From Candidatus Poribacteria bacterium (GTDB lineage Bacteria > Abyssobacteria > SURF-5): DNA of 52,485 nt. The position numbers were made by a program, and so were the translations under genes. Below the pieces are notes generated by a model. The model saw nothing but the letters and a program-made list of their open reading frames with translations, was not told the origin of the DNA and did not search any database. The stretch is taken from positions 1 to 52,485 of the forward strand of contig JACRIR010000202.1 in the NCBI GenBank assembly GCA_016215705.1, written 5' to 3'. Below, piece by piece: positions 1 to 9,756 of this stretch; position 1 is the first letter of the stretch, and every line of letters begins with the position of its first letter.

Positions 1-190
1 AATTTGTGTCGTGATTTTCTTTTCTTCTTCTTTCCCAAATCCGCGTTCATCGGCGTGCATCTGCGGTTAAGAATACTTCCTTTGTTTCTTCTTCTTTTCC
101 CCAAATCCGTGTTACCTTGTTTCTTCTTTTCTTGGTGACTTAGTGGTGAATTCCTTTATTTTGGTTGCGGCTACGCCGCGCTGAGTCATC
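1..190. other. T-rich non-coding stretch with short repeats
   Basis: No gene is recognisable. The stretch is pyrimidine-rich and contains two similar segments with the core CCCAAATCCG at about 34 and 101. It ends in a short hairpin-forming repeat, GTTGCGGC/GCCGC, near 163-182. A close relative of that repeat occurs at 993-1012, on the other side of the terminase remnant. Confidence 0.5.
163..182. repeat. Short GC hairpin repeat, copy 1
   Basis: The sequence contains GCGGC-TAC-GCCGC, a small stem-loop, followed by GCT. Copy 2 at 993-1012 differs at a few positions. The two copies are in the same orientation on either side of the phage terminase remnant. Confidence 0.5.
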
Positions 191-917
191 GGCACACGAT
201 ATCATTACCGCTACGGCTACCTGATAGAAACCGACTTCGCGCCGGTCACACTCATCCCTGCCGTCGGTCCTGACAGATCAAGCGCATGGCCCGAAAAATT
301 CTCCGCCGAAAAACTCGAACAAATCCGGCGGCAGGCCGGCACTGTCATTTTCAACGCGCAGTACCAGAACGATACCGAGTCGATGAAAGGCGCGGTCTTC
401 AAAGAGGAGTGGCTGCAATTCTTATGATACTATCGACGCCCCCATGCGAATTTACCAGGGCGTTGATCTCGCAATAGCGCGAGAGGCGGGCTCGGACTAC
501 TTCGCGATAGTCACAATAGGCATCGATGGCCGGAACAATATCTACGTGCTCAATTGCTGTCAGGCGCGGCTGAGTTTCAGGCAACAAACGGCGGCCATCC
601 TGGAAAAATACAACCGTTTCGATCCCGTGAAGGTAGCCATCGAAGCGAATGCATATCAGGTCGTGCAAGTGGAACGTGTGAAGGAGCTTGGGGCCGTCCG
701 TGCCACGAAGGTGTATACGACCCGCGACAAGCTCTCGCGCGCTTGGAAGCTTTCAGCCCTATTCGAGGACGGCCGCATCCGCCTCAAACGCAACATGCGC
801 GAGTTGGTGGATCAATTGCTCGCCTTCCCGCAAGGCGAACACGACGACCTCATCGACGCGCTCGATCTCGCGATAGGAGTCGCCTCGTCGCGCGGTCCAA
901 GAATCCGGTTCCTTTAG
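191..917 (+). pseudogene. Phage terminase large subunit (TerL) remnant, frameshifted
   Basis: Terminase large subunits cut and package phage DNA using an N-terminal ATPase and a C-terminal RNase H-like nuclease. Only the end of the ATPase-to-nuclease linker and the nuclease survive. The frame starting at 191 reads a TerL-like segment (FNAQYQNDT, then VFKEEWLQF) and stops at about 427. The next frame continues at once with DTIDAPM and runs to 917. One surplus T around 421-425 explains the break. The second part keeps the acidic nuclease residues: Asp in YQGVDLA, Glu in AIEANAYQ and Asp in HDDLIDALD. No other phage gene is visible and the 5' part of the gene is missing, so this is a decayed prophage fragment. 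A sequencing error could explain the frameshift but not the missing N-terminus. The intact-looking 157-residue part spans 444-917. Confidence 0.85.
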
Positions 918-992
918 TCTTGACTTTTGCTTCTATAGATGACATTCGTGGTCATAATGTTTCTTCTTTCTTTGGTTTCCTCTTTTTCTCTT

Positions 993-1012
993 TGTTGCGG
1001 CCTCGCCGCGCT
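993..1012. repeat. Short GC hairpin repeat, copy 2
   Basis: Near-identical to 163-182, with a GCGGCCTCGCCGC core. It lies just downstream of the terminase remnant and upstream of the ftsH promoter region. Confidence 0.5.
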
Positions 1013-1047
1013 CTGTAATTCGTGAGCTGTCAAGCTCCTTGGGTTTG

Positions 1048-1119
1048 TTGTTATTTTAGGCGCTTTGTGTTAATATTGTGTGTGAAAAAGTGTCGAATTT
1101 CTCGCTGGCGCGTTATAAT
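1048..1119 (+). promoter_or_regulatory. Candidate sigma-70-type promoters for ftsH
   Basis: Two candidates can be read. TTGTTA (1048-1053) and TAATAT (1071-1076) are 17 bases apart. A perfect TATAAT (1114-1119) has only a weak TGTCGA at -35 (1091-1096), also 17 bases apart. Either would give a leader of roughly 55 to 100 bases before the ftsH start at 1180. This is motif matching only. Confidence 0.4.
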
Positions 1120-1179
1120 GGGCCGGTGAAGAGGTTTTTTGTTCAATGATTCCGTCCATGAAATGAGGTCGTTTTGTAA

Positions 1180-3006
1180 ATGAATAGTAACCGGTACAAG
1201 ACCATCGCATTCTGGCTTGTCATGGGGGTGTTGCTGGTCACAATACTTTTGTTCCGCGAAAATAAACAGGTGCAGCCGGAAAAGCTTACTTACGCGGAGT
1301 TTCTGGATTACGTCAAGAACGGGCAGGTCACGAAAGTGACGCTGCAGGCGAATGAGTCAGGCGGGATTAACTCAGGGGTGATTCTGAGGGGCGAACTCAC
1401 CGGCAATCGCTCGTTCGAGAGTTTCACCACTGACGCAGACATTCACAAGATTCTTAAAGACAGCAACGTGCAGTATTCGGAAAAACCGTTCTCGCCGAAG
1501 TTCGTGCAGACAATCCTGATACAAGTGCTCCCCTTCGGGCTGATAATTCTCCTCATCTGGTATTTCGCTTACCGCCAGATGCAGGCGGGCGGCAACAAAG
1601 CGCTCTCGTTCGGCAAGAGCCGCGCCCGCATGCACTCGCAGTCGCAAACCAAGGTAACATTCGAAGACGTGGCGGGCGTCGAGGAGGCCAAAGAGGAGCT
1701 TGAGGAGATAATCGAGTTCTTGAAGGACCCGAAGAGATTCACCCGCCTCGGAGGGAAGATACCCAAAGGCGTGCTTCTCATGGGACCGCCAGGGTCGGGC
1801 AAGACGTTGCTCGCGCGGGCCGTAGCAGGAGAGGCGAAAGTGCCTTTCTTCAGCATAAGCGGTTCTGATTTCGTCGAAATGTTCGTCGGCGTCGGCGCCG
1901 CGCGCGTGCGCGATCTTTTCGCAACCGGCATGAAACATGCCCCCTGCATCATATTCATCGACGAACTGGACGCCGTCGGCCGGCAGCGGGGAGCGGGTCT
2001 CGGCGGCGGCCACGACGAGCGCGAGCAAACGCTAAACCAACTGCTCGTCGAGATGGACGGCTTCAACAGCAATGAGGGCGTCATCTTGATGGCCGCAACC
2101 AACCGACCCGACGTGCTCGATAAGGCATTGCTCAGGCCGGGCCGTTTCGACCGCTCGATCATTGTCGACAACCCCGACATATTCGGACGCGAAGGAATCT
2201 TGCGAGTTCACACCCGCAAGATTCCGCTCGACCCGACCGTCGATTTGAAAGTCCTCGCTCGAGGCACACCCGGTTTCTCCGGCGCTGACCTCGCCAACAT
2301 GGTCAACGAAGCCGCTCTGCTTGCTGCGCGCAGGGGCAAAGACCGCGTTGATATGCAGGATTTCGAGGAAGCCAAAGACAGGGTGCTCATGGGGCCCGAG
2401 CGCAAAAGCATGTTCATAAGTGAAGATGAGAAAAAGAACACCGCCTACCACGAGGCCGGTCACGCGCTGGTGGGCTACTTGCTCCCGGGCACAGACCCGC
2501 TGCACAAGGTGACCATAATCCCGCGCGGGCAGGCGCTCGGACTCACCCAACATCTCCCGATCGAGGACAGGCACACTTATTCGCGCACGTACCTCCTCAA
2601 CCTGGTTACCATGATGCTTGGCGGGCGCGCCGCCGAGGAACTCATCTTGAAGGATGTCACCAACGGCGCGGGGAACGACATCAAGAATGCCACCCAGTTG
2701 GCGCGCAGAATGGTGTGCGAATGGGGAATGAGTGAGAAGCTGGGCCCCATCTCGTTCGGTGAAAACGACGAAGTCTTCCTCGGGCGCGATTTTCTGAAGG
2801 AGCGCAACTTCAGCGAGGAAATCGCCGCCGAGATCGATAAGGAAGTCCGGGGCATAGTCGAAGACTGCCACGCAAAGGCGAGGAGACTGCTTGTCGAGAA
2901 CAGGGAAAAACTGGAAAAGCTGGCACGGCGACTCGTGGAGCTAGAGGTAATCGAGGGAAATCAACTAGAGAACATCCTCAATGAGCAGGACGTACCCGCC
3001 GCATAG
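1180..3006 (+). CDS. ftsH: ATP-dependent zinc metalloprotease FtsH
   Basis: FtsH is the membrane-anchored AAA+ protease that degrades misassembled membrane proteins and short-lived regulators. The 608 residues match the usual length. There is an N-terminal membrane segment (about 8-25), a periplasmic domain, a second membrane segment (about 108-128) and then the AAA module. That module has Walker A GPPGSGKT near 202-209, Walker [10 protein letters not shown] and the second region of homology [19 protein letters not shown]. The zinc site is HEAGH at 424-428, with the LGGRAAEE helix downstream. The ATG has a GAGG-type ribosome site about 12 bases upstream. folP overlaps its 3' end by 26 bases, suggesting coupled expression. 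Confidence 0.98.
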   Translation: MNSNRYKTIAFWLVMGVLLVTILLFRENKQVQPEKLTYAEFLDYVKNGQVTKVTLQANESGGINSGVILRGELTGNRSFESFTTDADIHKILKDSNVQYSEKPFSPKFVQTILIQVLPFGLIILLIWYFAYRQMQAGGNKALSFGKSRARMHSQSQTKVTFEDVAGVEEAKEELEEIIEFLKDPKRFTRLGGKIPKGVLLMGPPGSGKTLLARAVAGEAKVPFFSISGSDFVEMFVGVGAARVRDLFATGMKHAPCIIFIDELDAVGRQRGAGLGGGHDEREQTLNQLLVEMDGFNSNEGVILMAATNRPDVLDKALLRPGRFDRSIIVDNPDIFGREGILRVHTRKIPLDPTVDLKVLARGTPGFSGADLANMVNEAALLAARRGKDRVDMQDFEEAKDRVLMGPERKSMFISEDEKKNTAYHEAGHALVGYLLPGTDPLHKVTIIPRGQALGLTQHLPIEDRHTYSRTYLLNLVTMMLGGRAAEELILKDVTNGAGNDIKNATQLARRMVCEWGMSEKLGPISFGENDEVFLGRDFLKERNFSEEIAAEIDKEVRGIVEDCHAKARRLLVENREKLEKLARRLVELEVIEGNQLENILNEQDVPAA

Positions 3007-4171
3007 ACGCCGCGTACTCTACCTCGGCGAAATCTCGGAGCCGCTGCCGTGGCTCCCGCCAAATACCCACTCGACAATCGTGCCGATCCTTGACGGCGCA
3101 CGCGTGGGCGCGTTTATCATCGAAAACCCTTTGACCGAGGAAATCCGCTCCCTCGAGCGAGCGGCCCAACAGTCCAACGGAATTGTTTCCATCTTCAAGG
3201 CAGGCGGGGCGGAGTTTTGCGTTTACATCGGCTCACGCGAACAGATTTGCGAAAAAGCGGCCGGCGGCCCCGAAAGCGAATTGGGCTGCGAGGATTTTGT
3301 CGGGGCCGTGAATCGCCACAAAGAGAGTCAATTCACTCTGGCGCTTCGGAACGGGCCCATGACGTTGGGCGAACGCACTAAAGTCATGGGTATCCTCAAT
3401 GTCACCCCTGATTCTTTTTCAGACGGCGGCCGGTTCCTTAATATGGATGCCGCCATTGCGCACGGCGAGAAAATGGCGGAGGACGGCGCCGACATCATCG
3501 ACGTCGGCGGGGAATCCACTCGTCCCGGTTCCGATGCAGTGCCTCTTGAAGAAGAGGCAAAACGCGTGCTGCCGGTTGTGAAGCATCTTTCAAAGACGCT
3601 TCGCGTACCGGTTTCGATAGACACGTGCAAGGCGGAAATCGCGCGGCGCGCTCTCGAAGCGGGCGCACAACTCGTCAACGACATCAGCGCATTGCGCTTT
3701 GATGAAGAAATGATAAAGGTTGTCAGGGATACCGGATGCCCGCTGATCCTAATGCACATGATGGGCACGCCGAAGGTTATGCAGCAGGACCCGCGCTACG
3801 ACGCCTTGATACCCGAGATCATTCACTTTTTGCAAGAAAGGATTGATTTTACTCTTCAGGCGGGAGTGAAGCTCGAGCAGATAATTGTCGATCCCGGAAT
3901 CGGCTTTGGCAAAACCGTGGAGCACAATCTCGGCATACTTCGCTGGTTGGGCCAATTGCGGTCGCTGGGCCGGCCCATTCTTATCGGCACCTCCCGCAAG
4001 GCGTCTATCGGGAAGGTCCTCGACTCGGAAGTATGGGACAGGATGGAAGGGACCGCGGCCACGGTCGCGATTGCCATCGCAAACGGCGCCCACATAGTGC
4101 GCGTGCACGATGTGAAGCAGATGGCGCGTGTCGCGAAGATGACCGACGCGATCATGGGTAAGGAATGGTAA
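2981..4171 (+). CDS. folP: Dihydropteroate synthase with N-terminal extension
   Basis: Condenses 6-hydroxymethyl-dihydropterin pyrophosphate with p-aminobenzoate in folate synthesis, in the cytoplasm. The TIM-barrel domain starts near residue 125 and shows ILNVTPDSFSDGG, DVGGESTRPGSD, DPGIGFGK and GTSRKASIG, the substrate and phosphate loops of the family. At 396 residues it is more than 100 longer than a typical FolP. The extra N-terminal part is not a domain I can name. The ATG lies inside the last 26 bases of ftsH, and I see no better downstream start before the extension ends. An ftsH-folP-glmM order is familiar in several Gram-negative lineages. Confidence 0.95.
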   Translation: MSRTYPPHRRRVLYLGEISEPLPWLPPNTHSTIVPILDGARVGAFIIENPLTEEIRSLERAAQQSNGIVSIFKAGGAEFCVYIGSREQICEKAAGGPESELGCEDFVGAVNRHKESQFTLALRNGPMTLGERTKVMGILNVTPDSFSDGGRFLNMDAAIAHGEKMAEDGADIIDVGGESTRPGSDAVPLEEEAKRVLPVVKHLSKTLRVPVSIDTCKAEIARRALEAGAQLVNDISALRFDEEMIKVVRDTGCPLILMHMMGTPKVMQQDPRYDALIPEIIHFLQERIDFTLQAGVKLEQIIVDPGIGFGKTVEHNLGILRWLGQLRSLGRPILIGTSRKASIGKVLDSEVWDRMEGTAATVAIAIANGAHIVRVHDVKQMARVAKMTDAIMGKEW

Positions 4172-4210
4172 ATCCCCTCTTCCCCCTTTGCAAAGGGGGA
4201 GGGGGGATTC
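4171..4210. repeat. CCCCTTTGCAAAGGGG-type palindrome
   Basis: The centre CCCCCTTTGCAAAGGGGG (4182-4199) is a perfect palindrome with further C-rich and G-rich arms outside it. It lies directly after the folP stop. Related copies are at 6690-6724, 21801-21833 and 43961-43983. Confidence 0.75.
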
Positions 4211-4260
4211 ATACATGGCGCCAAAAGTTCCTGCGCATGGAGGAGAGCCCTCTCCAGCCG

Positions 4261-4284
4261 TCATTCCCGCGAAAGCGGGAATCC
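4261..4284. repeat. GGATTCCCG/CGGGAATGA palindromic repeat
   Basis: Stem ATTCCCGC-GAAA-GCGGGAAT with a four-base loop, in the folP-glmM gap. Other copies are at 10949-10973, 23193-23217, 24271-24295 and, degenerate, 48804-48828. Confidence 0.75.
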
Positions 4285-4400
4285 ATAATAATTGCGGCGA
4301 AGGACATGTGTAATTACTTATGACATTCTGTATAGTTGGCAACTGACATGTTTCTTGCATATGCACCCAGGAAATCACCGATGTTAGTCGAGGTAATGTA

Positions 4401-5750
4401 ATGCGTAAGCTCTTCGGAACGGACGGAATACGCGGTGTCGCAAATGTTGAGCCGATGACGTGCGAAACGGCTCTCAAGGTCGGGCGCGCCGCCGGACATG
4501 TTTTCCAGCAGGACGACAGGCGTCACCGGATAATTATCGGGAAGGATACGCGGCTTTCCGGTTACATGATAGAGAGCGCGCTGGTCGCCGGCCTGTGCTC
4601 GATGGGCGTGGACGCGCTCCTCGTTGGGCCGATGCCGACTCCGGCGGTCGCGCTGATCACTCGCAGCCTGAGAGCGGACGCGGGCATTGTCATATCGGCT
4701 TCGCACAATCCGTACGAGGATAACGGCATAAAGTTCTTTTCGCGTGACGGTTTCAAACTCCCCGACGAAATCGAAGAGCGCATGGAATATCTTATTTCTT
4801 CCGGCGAGATAGACCATATTCGGCCGACCGCTCACAAGGTAGGCAAAGCGTTCCGTATAGACGACGCAGTCGGCCGTTACATCGAGTTTGTGAAGACCTC
4901 GATCCCGAAAGGCATGACGTTCGAGGGGTTGCGCATCGTGGTCGATTGCGCGAACGGGGCAATTTACAAGACTGCTCCCAGCGTTCTCACGGAGCTTGGC
5001 GCCGAAGTCATCGCCTTGAATGCGAACCCGGACGGAACGAACATCAACAAGGGTTGCGGCGCGGTGCACCCCGAAGAGATGTGCGCCGAGACGAAAAAGA
5101 GGAAGGCGCACGTGGGAATGGCATTCGACGGCGACGCCGACAGGGTCATCATGGCGGACGAGGACGGCACATGCGTCGACGGCGACCAGATGATGGTCAT
5201 GTGCGCCATCGATATGATGAAACAGGGACGGCTCCCCCAGAACACGCTCGTGACGACGGTAATGAGCAATCTCGGACTCGACCAGGCGATAAAGCGCGCG
5301 GGAGGACAAGTCGTCAAGACCAAGGTCGGCGACCGCTACGTCGTCGAGGAAATGCTTCGCGGAAAGTATTCCGTCGGCGGCGAGCAATCGGGCCACATCG
5401 TTTTTCTCGATTACAACACCACGGGTGACGGAATGATCACGGCTCTTCAGGTTCTCGCGATCATGCAGAAGACGGGAAAATCCATGAAAGAGCTCGCGGC
5501 CTGTATGACGCGCTTCCCGCAGTCGCTCATCAATGTGACCGTCAAGCGAAAGGAGCCCTTTGGCAAGCTTCCTCGAGTACAAGAGCAAATAAAGTCGGCT
5601 GAAAACAAACTTGGCGACGCCGGCAGAATTCTTGTCAGATACTCCGGCACTGAACCGCTTGCACGAGTGATGATTGAAGGACAGGACGCTGCCGAGATAC
5701 GAGAGCTTGCGGAGAGTATTGCCGCGGTTATCCGAGAAGAATTGGGGTGA
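4401..5750 (+). CDS. glmM: Phosphoglucosamine mutase GlmM
   Basis: Interconverts glucosamine-6-phosphate and glucosamine-1-phosphate, leading to UDP-GlcNAc for peptidoglycan and lipid A. The 449 residues match the family. Visible motifs are the phosphoserine loop [15 protein letters not shown] near residue 100, the Mg-binding DGDADR near 243, the sugar-binding GEQSGH near 327 and the C-terminal phosphate site RYSGTEP. The ATG is preceded by GAGGT. Its stop overlaps the open frame entering pdxJ, so the two are probably co-transcribed. Confidence 0.98.
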   Translation: MRKLFGTDGIRGVANVEPMTCETALKVGRAAGHVFQQDDRRHRIIIGKDTRLSGYMIESALVAGLCSMGVDALLVGPMPTPAVALITRSLRADAGIVISASHNPYEDNGIKFFSRDGFKLPDEIEERMEYLISSGEIDHIRPTAHKVGKAFRIDDAVGRYIEFVKTSIPKGMTFEGLRIVVDCANGAIYKTAPSVLTELGAEVIALNANPDGTNINKGCGAVHPEEMCAETKKRKAHVGMAFDGDADRVIMADEDGTCVDGDQMMVMCAIDMMKQGRLPQNTLVTTVMSNLGLDQAIKRAGGQVVKTKVGDRYVVEEMLRGKYSVGGEQSGHIVFLDYNTTGDGMITALQVLAIMQKTGKSMKELAACMTRFPQSLINVTVKRKEPFGKLPRVQEQIKSAENKLGDAGRILVRYSGTEPLARVMIEGQDAAEIRELAESIAAVIREELG

Positions 5751-5764
5751 CGCGAAGATCAAAT

Positions 5765-5790
5765 GTCATTCTGAGTGAAGCGAAGAATCT
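5765..5790. repeat. GAGCGAAGCGA-core repeat (ATTCT/AGAAT arms)
   Basis: It reads ATTCT, then a GAGTGAAGCGA core, then AGAAT. A reverse-complement copy with 25 of 26 identical bases lies at 9580-9605. It sits exactly at the glmM-pdxJ junction. Confidence 0.7.
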
Positions 5791-5806
5791 AGGAAAGACC
5801 ATCCCC

Positions 5807-6520
5807 ATGATACATCTTGGCGTGAACATCGACCATGTTGCAACCGTGCGGCAGGCCCGCCGCGACATCGAGCCTGACCCAGTCGCCGCTGCTGTTATGT
5901 GCGAGCTTGCGGGCGCGCATGGAATAACGATTCATCTTCGCAGCGACCGGCGCCATATCCAGGACCGCGACCTTCATTTGCTCAGAAAGGTCGTCAAGAC
6001 CAAGCTCAACCTGGAGATGGCGGCCACGGACGAAATGGTGGAAATCGCCCTCGAGGTGAAGCCCGATCAGGTCACGCTCGTTCCCGAGAAGCGCGAGGAG
6101 CTTACCACCGAGGGCGGCCTCGACGTCGTCTCACATGAAAAGCAGGTGGCTGCAGCAGTCTCACGGCTCAAGGAAGGTGGAATCCCGGTGAGCTTGTTCG
6201 TCGAGGCGGACCACGAACAAATCGAGATGTCAAAGCGCGTCGGCGGCGACGCCGTCGAGTTGCATACCGGCTCGTACGCTAACGCCAAGACGGACGCCGC
6301 TCAGAGCGGCGAACTCCAGCGGCTCATCGGCAGCGGGCGACAGGCAGTGGCAGCGGGCTTGCGTGTGCACGCGGGCCACGGCCTGACCTACCGCAACATC
6401 ATTCCTATAAAGCAAATCCCGAAGCTCCACGAGGTCAACATCGGCCACAATATCGTTGCGCGAGCGGTTCTCGTCGGACTCGACCGCGCCGTTCGCGAAA
6501 TGCTTGAACTGCTGAAGTGA
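5807..6520 (+). CDS. pdxJ: Pyridoxine 5'-phosphate synthase PdxJ
   Basis: Catalyses ring closure of 3-amino-acetone phosphate with deoxyxylulose 5-phosphate in the DXP-dependent vitamin B6 pathway. The 237 residues match the family from [18 protein letters not shown] onward, with [13 protein letters not shown] and the C-terminal [14 protein letters not shown]. The frame is open from 5747, but the added 20 residues are only the translation of a dispersed DNA repeat. The ATG at 5807, behind AGGAAAG, is therefore the likely start. PdxJ products would serve the PLP-dependent HemL and DegT enzymes of this window. Confidence 0.96.
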   Translation: MIHLGVNIDHVATVRQARRDIEPDPVAAAVMCELAGAHGITIHLRSDRRHIQDRDLHLLRKVVKTKLNLEMAATDEMVEIALEVKPDQVTLVPEKREELTTEGGLDVVSHEKQVAAAVSRLKEGGIPVSLFVEADHEQIEMSKRVGGDAVELHTGSYANAKTDAAQSGELQRLIGSGRQAVAAGLRVHAGHGLTYRNIIPIKQIPKLHEVNIGHNIVARAVLVGLDRAVREMLELLK

Positions 6521-6578
6521 GAAGATTATAACTGTGAGACAACTATGACCGAAGGAAGCTGGCCTGGAATCCTCCGGA

Positions 6579-6599
6579 GGGCGACCCACCGGGTCGCCC
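6579..6599. repeat. GGGCGACCC/GGGTCGCCC hairpin
   Basis: Perfect nine-base arms around ACC in the pdxJ-nnrD gap. It is followed by a CCCTGCGAAAACAAGG segment that recurs slightly changed at about 6649. It belongs to the GGGGC...GCCCC palindrome group. Confidence 0.7.
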
Positions 6600-6689
6600 C
6601 TGCGAAAACAAGGTCCAGGCGGGTCGCCAACGAGGACCAAGCAGATCGGCCCTGTGAAAACGAGGACTCGCTGGTTGCGAGACAGGCTT

Positions 6690-6724
6690 GAATCCCCCCT
6701 TTTGCAAAGGGGGGTAGGGGGGAT
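6690..6724. repeat. CCCCTTTTGCAAAGGGG palindrome
   Basis: C-rich arm, TTTTGCAAA centre and G-rich arm, 24 bases before the nnrD start. Same family as 4171-4210. Confidence 0.7.
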
Positions 6725-6747
6725 TTAGGGGCTTTAGGATTCCCAAA

Positions 6748-7761
6748 ATGCCGGAACCCATTACATTCAATCTTGCTCGCTCTCTCGTCCCCGCCCGCCC
6801 GAAAGACTCGCACAAGGGCACATATGGTTACTTGTTTGTGGTCGCCGGCTCAGTCGGACTCAGCGGCGCCGCCTGTCTCACGTGCGAGGCGGCCTTGCGC
6901 GCCGGCGTAGGGATGGTCACGCTCGGACTGCCGCAATCCCTCAATCTCGCGATGGAAGCCCGCCTCACCGAGACTATGACGTACCCTCTTCCCGAAACAT
7001 CCGCTCAGAGCCTGGGTCTCGCTGCTTTCGACGCAATCAAAGAAATGTCGAAGACAATGCACGCGATCGCTGTCGGGCCCGGCCTCTCGAGCAACCCTGA
7101 GACCCAGCGGCTAGCGCGCAAGATCGTGAGCGAGATCGATCTGCCAATGGTAATTGACGCAGACGGCCTCAATGCGCTCGCAGGCCACGCAGGAATACTT
7201 GCTGATCGTTTTCAAAGATACCTTGACGCTTCCTCCGGGCAGGCGCGTAGAGGCGACACGGTGAGTCGCCTCCACAGTACGCGGGCGAACACGACAGAGA
7301 ACTCACGAAACAAGGGATACAGCGGCAGAGCCGAGGTTCAAGCCGTTCCCCAAACCATAATCTCCCCGCACCCCGGCGAAATGTCTCGCCTTACCGGTCT
7401 GCCAATATCCGATATCCAGAAAGACCGCGAAACAGTCTCGCTCACACACGCGAAGAAGTGGCGCGTCGAACTGATCCTCAAGGGGGCGCCTTCCCTCGTC
7501 GCAACATCCGACGGGCGCTTGTTCGTCGCCACCACTGGCAATCCCGGCATGGCGACCGCCGGAAGCGGCGACGTGCTGACCGGCATCCTTGCCGCGCTCC
7601 TGTGTCAGGGACTCGAGGTTTCCGACGCCGCCCTCCTCGGGACGTATCTGCATGGCCTCGCCGGCGACATCGCCGCTGAACGTTTCACCCCCTGGGGAAT
7701 GATCGCAAGCGACCTGATCTCCTGTCTGCCCGACGCCTGGCGTCGCCTAACCCATCCATAG
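6748..7761 (+). CDS. nnrD: ADP-dependent NAD(P)H-hydrate dehydratase with in-frame repeat insertion
   Basis: Dehydrates damaged NADHX/NADPHX back to NAD(P)H. It is a ribokinase-like fold related to the C-terminal half of YjeF. Family features are the N-terminal KDSHKGTYGYLFVVAGS, IDADGLNAL near 133, ISPHPGEMSRLTG near 205 and GNPGMATAGSGDVLTG near 268. There is no N-terminal epimerase domain. Between about residues 155 and 195 lies a polar stretch (SSGQARRGDTVSRLHSTRA and onward) absent from the family core. It is encoded around a palindromic repeat (7247-7275), so a repeat appears to have inserted in frame. The ATG has AGGA eight bases upstream. Activity with the insertion is plausible but unproven. 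Confidence 0.92.
   Translation: MPEPITFNLARSLVPARPKDSHKGTYGYLFVVAGSVGLSGAACLTCEAALRAGVGMVTLGLPQSLNLAMEARLTETMTYPLPETSAQSLGLAAFDAIKEMSKTMHAIAVGPGLSSNPETQRLARKIVSEIDLPMVIDADGLNALAGHAGILADRFQRYLDASSGQARRGDTVSRLHSTRANTTENSRNKGYSGRAEVQAVPQTIISPHPGEMSRLTGLPISDIQKDRETVSLTHAKKWRVELILKGAPSLVATSDGRLFVATTGNPGMATAGSGDVLTGILAALLCQGLEVSDAALLGTYLHGLAGDIAAERFTPWGMIASDLISCLPDAWRRLTHP
7247..7275. repeat. GAGGCGAC/GTCGCCTC hairpin inside nnrD
   Basis: Left arm GTAGAGGCGAC and right arm GTCGCCTCCAC pair at 10 of 11 positions around ACGGTGA. The intergenic hairpin at 30622-30649 has the same build (GTAAGAGCGACT...AGTCGCCGCTAC). Confidence 0.75.
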
Positions 7762-7862
7762 CCGCAACTGTTGAGATTTGACTTGAGTCAGGGCCGGGGA
7801 GTAGCATGGGCTCGCGGTTCAGTACCTGAACATCGATTTTCCGGGAGTGAAACAGGACATTT

Positions 7863-9476
7863 ATGAGAATTGAATCTGATTTTCTTGTGCTGGGCAGCGG
7901 GATTGCCGGGCTGTCGTATGCGCTTAAGGCGAGCGAATACGGCACGGTCGCGCTCGTGACCAAGAAGGATCGCGCCGAGTCGAGCACGAACTATGCGCAA
8001 GGCGGCATCGCAGCGGTCGTGAGCTCGACCGACAGCTTCGAGGCGCACGTGGCCGACACGCTCACGGCGGGCGACGGGCTGTGCCACAACGATGTCGTCG
8101 AAATGGTGGTCGAGAGCGGCCCGCGCCTCATCGAGGAACTGGTTGACATCGGTGTGCGCTTCACGGAATCGAAGCGGAACGATGGCGAGCGATTCGATCT
8201 CGGGCGCGAGGGCGGCCATTCTGCAAACCGTGTGGTGCACGCCCAGGATTTGACGGGCCGCGAGATCGAGCGCGCCCTGCTTGCCGCCGCCTCGCAGAAC
8301 CCGAAGATAAGGATGTATGAGAACCACGTCGCCATCGACCTCCTTACCCTCGGCAAGCTCGAGCGCCGTCCGGCGCGGCCCGACGCCTGTTTCGGCGCGT
8401 ACGTGTACGACCGGCTGACCGGGGAGGTGAAGATATTCTCCGCAAAGGTTACCATGCTGACGACGGGCGGGCTCGGCAAGGTGTATCTGTACACCTCGAA
8501 TCCGGACATTGCGACCGGTGACGGCGTCGCGATGGCGTGGCGCGCCGGCGCCTCAATCGCCAATATGGAATTCATCCAATTTCATCCGACGTGCTTGTAT
8601 CACCCCGAGGCGAAGAACTTCCTCATATCGGAGGCGGTCCGTGGCGAAGGCGCGGAATTGCTGGGCTGCGACAAGAAGCCGTTCATGAGCAAGTACGACG
8701 CGCGCGGCTCGCTCGCAACACGCGACGTCGTCGCGCGCGCAATTGACAGCGAGATGAAGAAGACGGGCGCGCGTTGCATGTTTCTCGATATTACCCAAAA
8801 GCCGGCCAGGAGAATAATAGACCGCTTTCCTAACATATACCAGAGATGTCTCGAGTTCGGGATCGATATCACAAAGGAACCGATTCCCGTCGTTCCGGCG
8901 GCCCACTATTCATGCGGGGGCGTGCGAGCGAACAAAGACGCCGAGACCGACATTCGTATGCTGCTTGCATGCGGCGAGGTCTCATGCACCGGGCTGCACG
9001 GCGCAAACCGGCTCGCGTCGAATTCACTGCTTGAGGCGCTGGTTTTCGCCGACCGTGCAGCCAGGCGCTCAAGCGGTCTGCTCGAGGAGAGCCGCATGTT
9101 AAAGAGGCCGGAGTTGCCGCCGTGGGAATCGGGCAACGCCGTCAACGCGGATGAGACAGTCGTCATTTCTCATAACTGGGACGAGGTGCGTCGCTGCATG
9201 TGGGACTATGTCGGGATCGTCCGGAGCGACAAGAGGCTTTCGCGCGGACTCCGCCGCATCCAGAACCTGCAGGAAGAGATAAACGAGTACTATTGGGATT
9301 TTCTTGTCACGGCTGACCTGATCGAGCTTCGCAACATTGCGCTCGTCGCCGAGCTTGTCATTCGTTCCGCGCTCAGCCGCAAGGAGAGCCGCGGCCTGCA
9401 TTACACGCTCGATTATCCGGAGCGTGATGACAAGAGTTGGTTGAAGGATACGGTGTTGGAGAGGTCGGTTGAATAG
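7863..9476 (+). CDS. nadB: L-aspartate oxidase NadB
   Basis: Flavoprotein that oxidises L-aspartate to iminoaspartate, the first step of de novo NAD synthesis; under anaerobiosis it uses fumarate as acceptor. The 537 residues match the family. It has the FAD Rossmann motif [13 protein letters not shown] at the N-terminus, [36 protein letters not shown] and [19 protein letters not shown], then the helical C-terminal domain of the fumarate reductase/NadB family. nadA and nadC are not in the window. The neighbouring nnrD also serves NAD(H) maintenance. The ATG follows ACAGGAC. Confidence 0.97.
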   Translation: MRIESDFLVLGSGIAGLSYALKASEYGTVALVTKKDRAESSTNYAQGGIAAVVSSTDSFEAHVADTLTAGDGLCHNDVVEMVVESGPRLIEELVDIGVRFTESKRNDGERFDLGREGGHSANRVVHAQDLTGREIERALLAAASQNPKIRMYENHVAIDLLTLGKLERRPARPDACFGAYVYDRLTGEVKIFSAKVTMLTTGGLGKVYLYTSNPDIATGDGVAMAWRAGASIANMEFIQFHPTCLYHPEAKNFLISEAVRGEGAELLGCDKKPFMSKYDARGSLATRDVVARAIDSEMKKTGARCMFLDITQKPARRIIDRFPNIYQRCLEFGIDITKEPIPVVPAAHYSCGGVRANKDAETDIRMLLACGEVSCTGLHGANRLASNSLLEALVFADRAARRSSGLLEESRMLKRPELPPWESGNAVNADETVVISHNWDEVRRCMWDYVGIVRSDKRLSRGLRRIQNLQEEINEYYWDFLVTADLIELRNIALVAELVIRSALSRKESRGLHYTLDYPERDDKSWLKDTVLERSVE

Positions 9477-9756
9477 GAGGCGAAAGGGGAACCGATTGCG
9501 GATTTCGGATTGTGGATTGCGGATTGAACAAAGAAGAAGCAAGGAAGACTCCGAGAAAGAATGATGAGCGGTGAATTATGAGATTCTTCGCTTCGCTCAG
9601 AATGACGTTCAGGTTTATTCGTGTCGTTCGTCGGTCATTCGTACGATCCGTGATCCGAATCTCTTTTTTCCCATCAGTTAGTGCAAATCTGCAGAATCTG
9701 TTGATTATCCCTTCCCGGCTTCATAGTGGATTATCCCTTTCTAGCTTCACAATGGC
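9477..9756. other. Non-coding gap between convergent nadB and Fe-S operon
   Basis: No gene is seen. It holds a run of GGATT-type direct repeats near 9500-9525, the repeat at 9580-9605 and two of the three 26-base tandem units described separately. No clear hairpin with a U-tract is visible. Confidence 0.5.
9580..9605. repeat. GAGCGAAGCGA-core repeat, inverse orientation
   Basis: Reverse complement of the 5765-5790 repeat with one mismatch. The arms AGATTCT and AGAAT flank the core TCGCTTCGCTC. Confidence 0.7.

Noticed and set aside
554-1018. 154-codon frame overlapping the terminase remnant
   Set aside because: Arg/His/Pro-rich translation typical of an out-of-frame shadow; the TerL reading has catalytic motifs.
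4314-5762. 482-codon minus-strand frame opposite glmM
   Set aside because: Complement of a strongly conserved glmM; long antisense frames are common in GC-rich genes.
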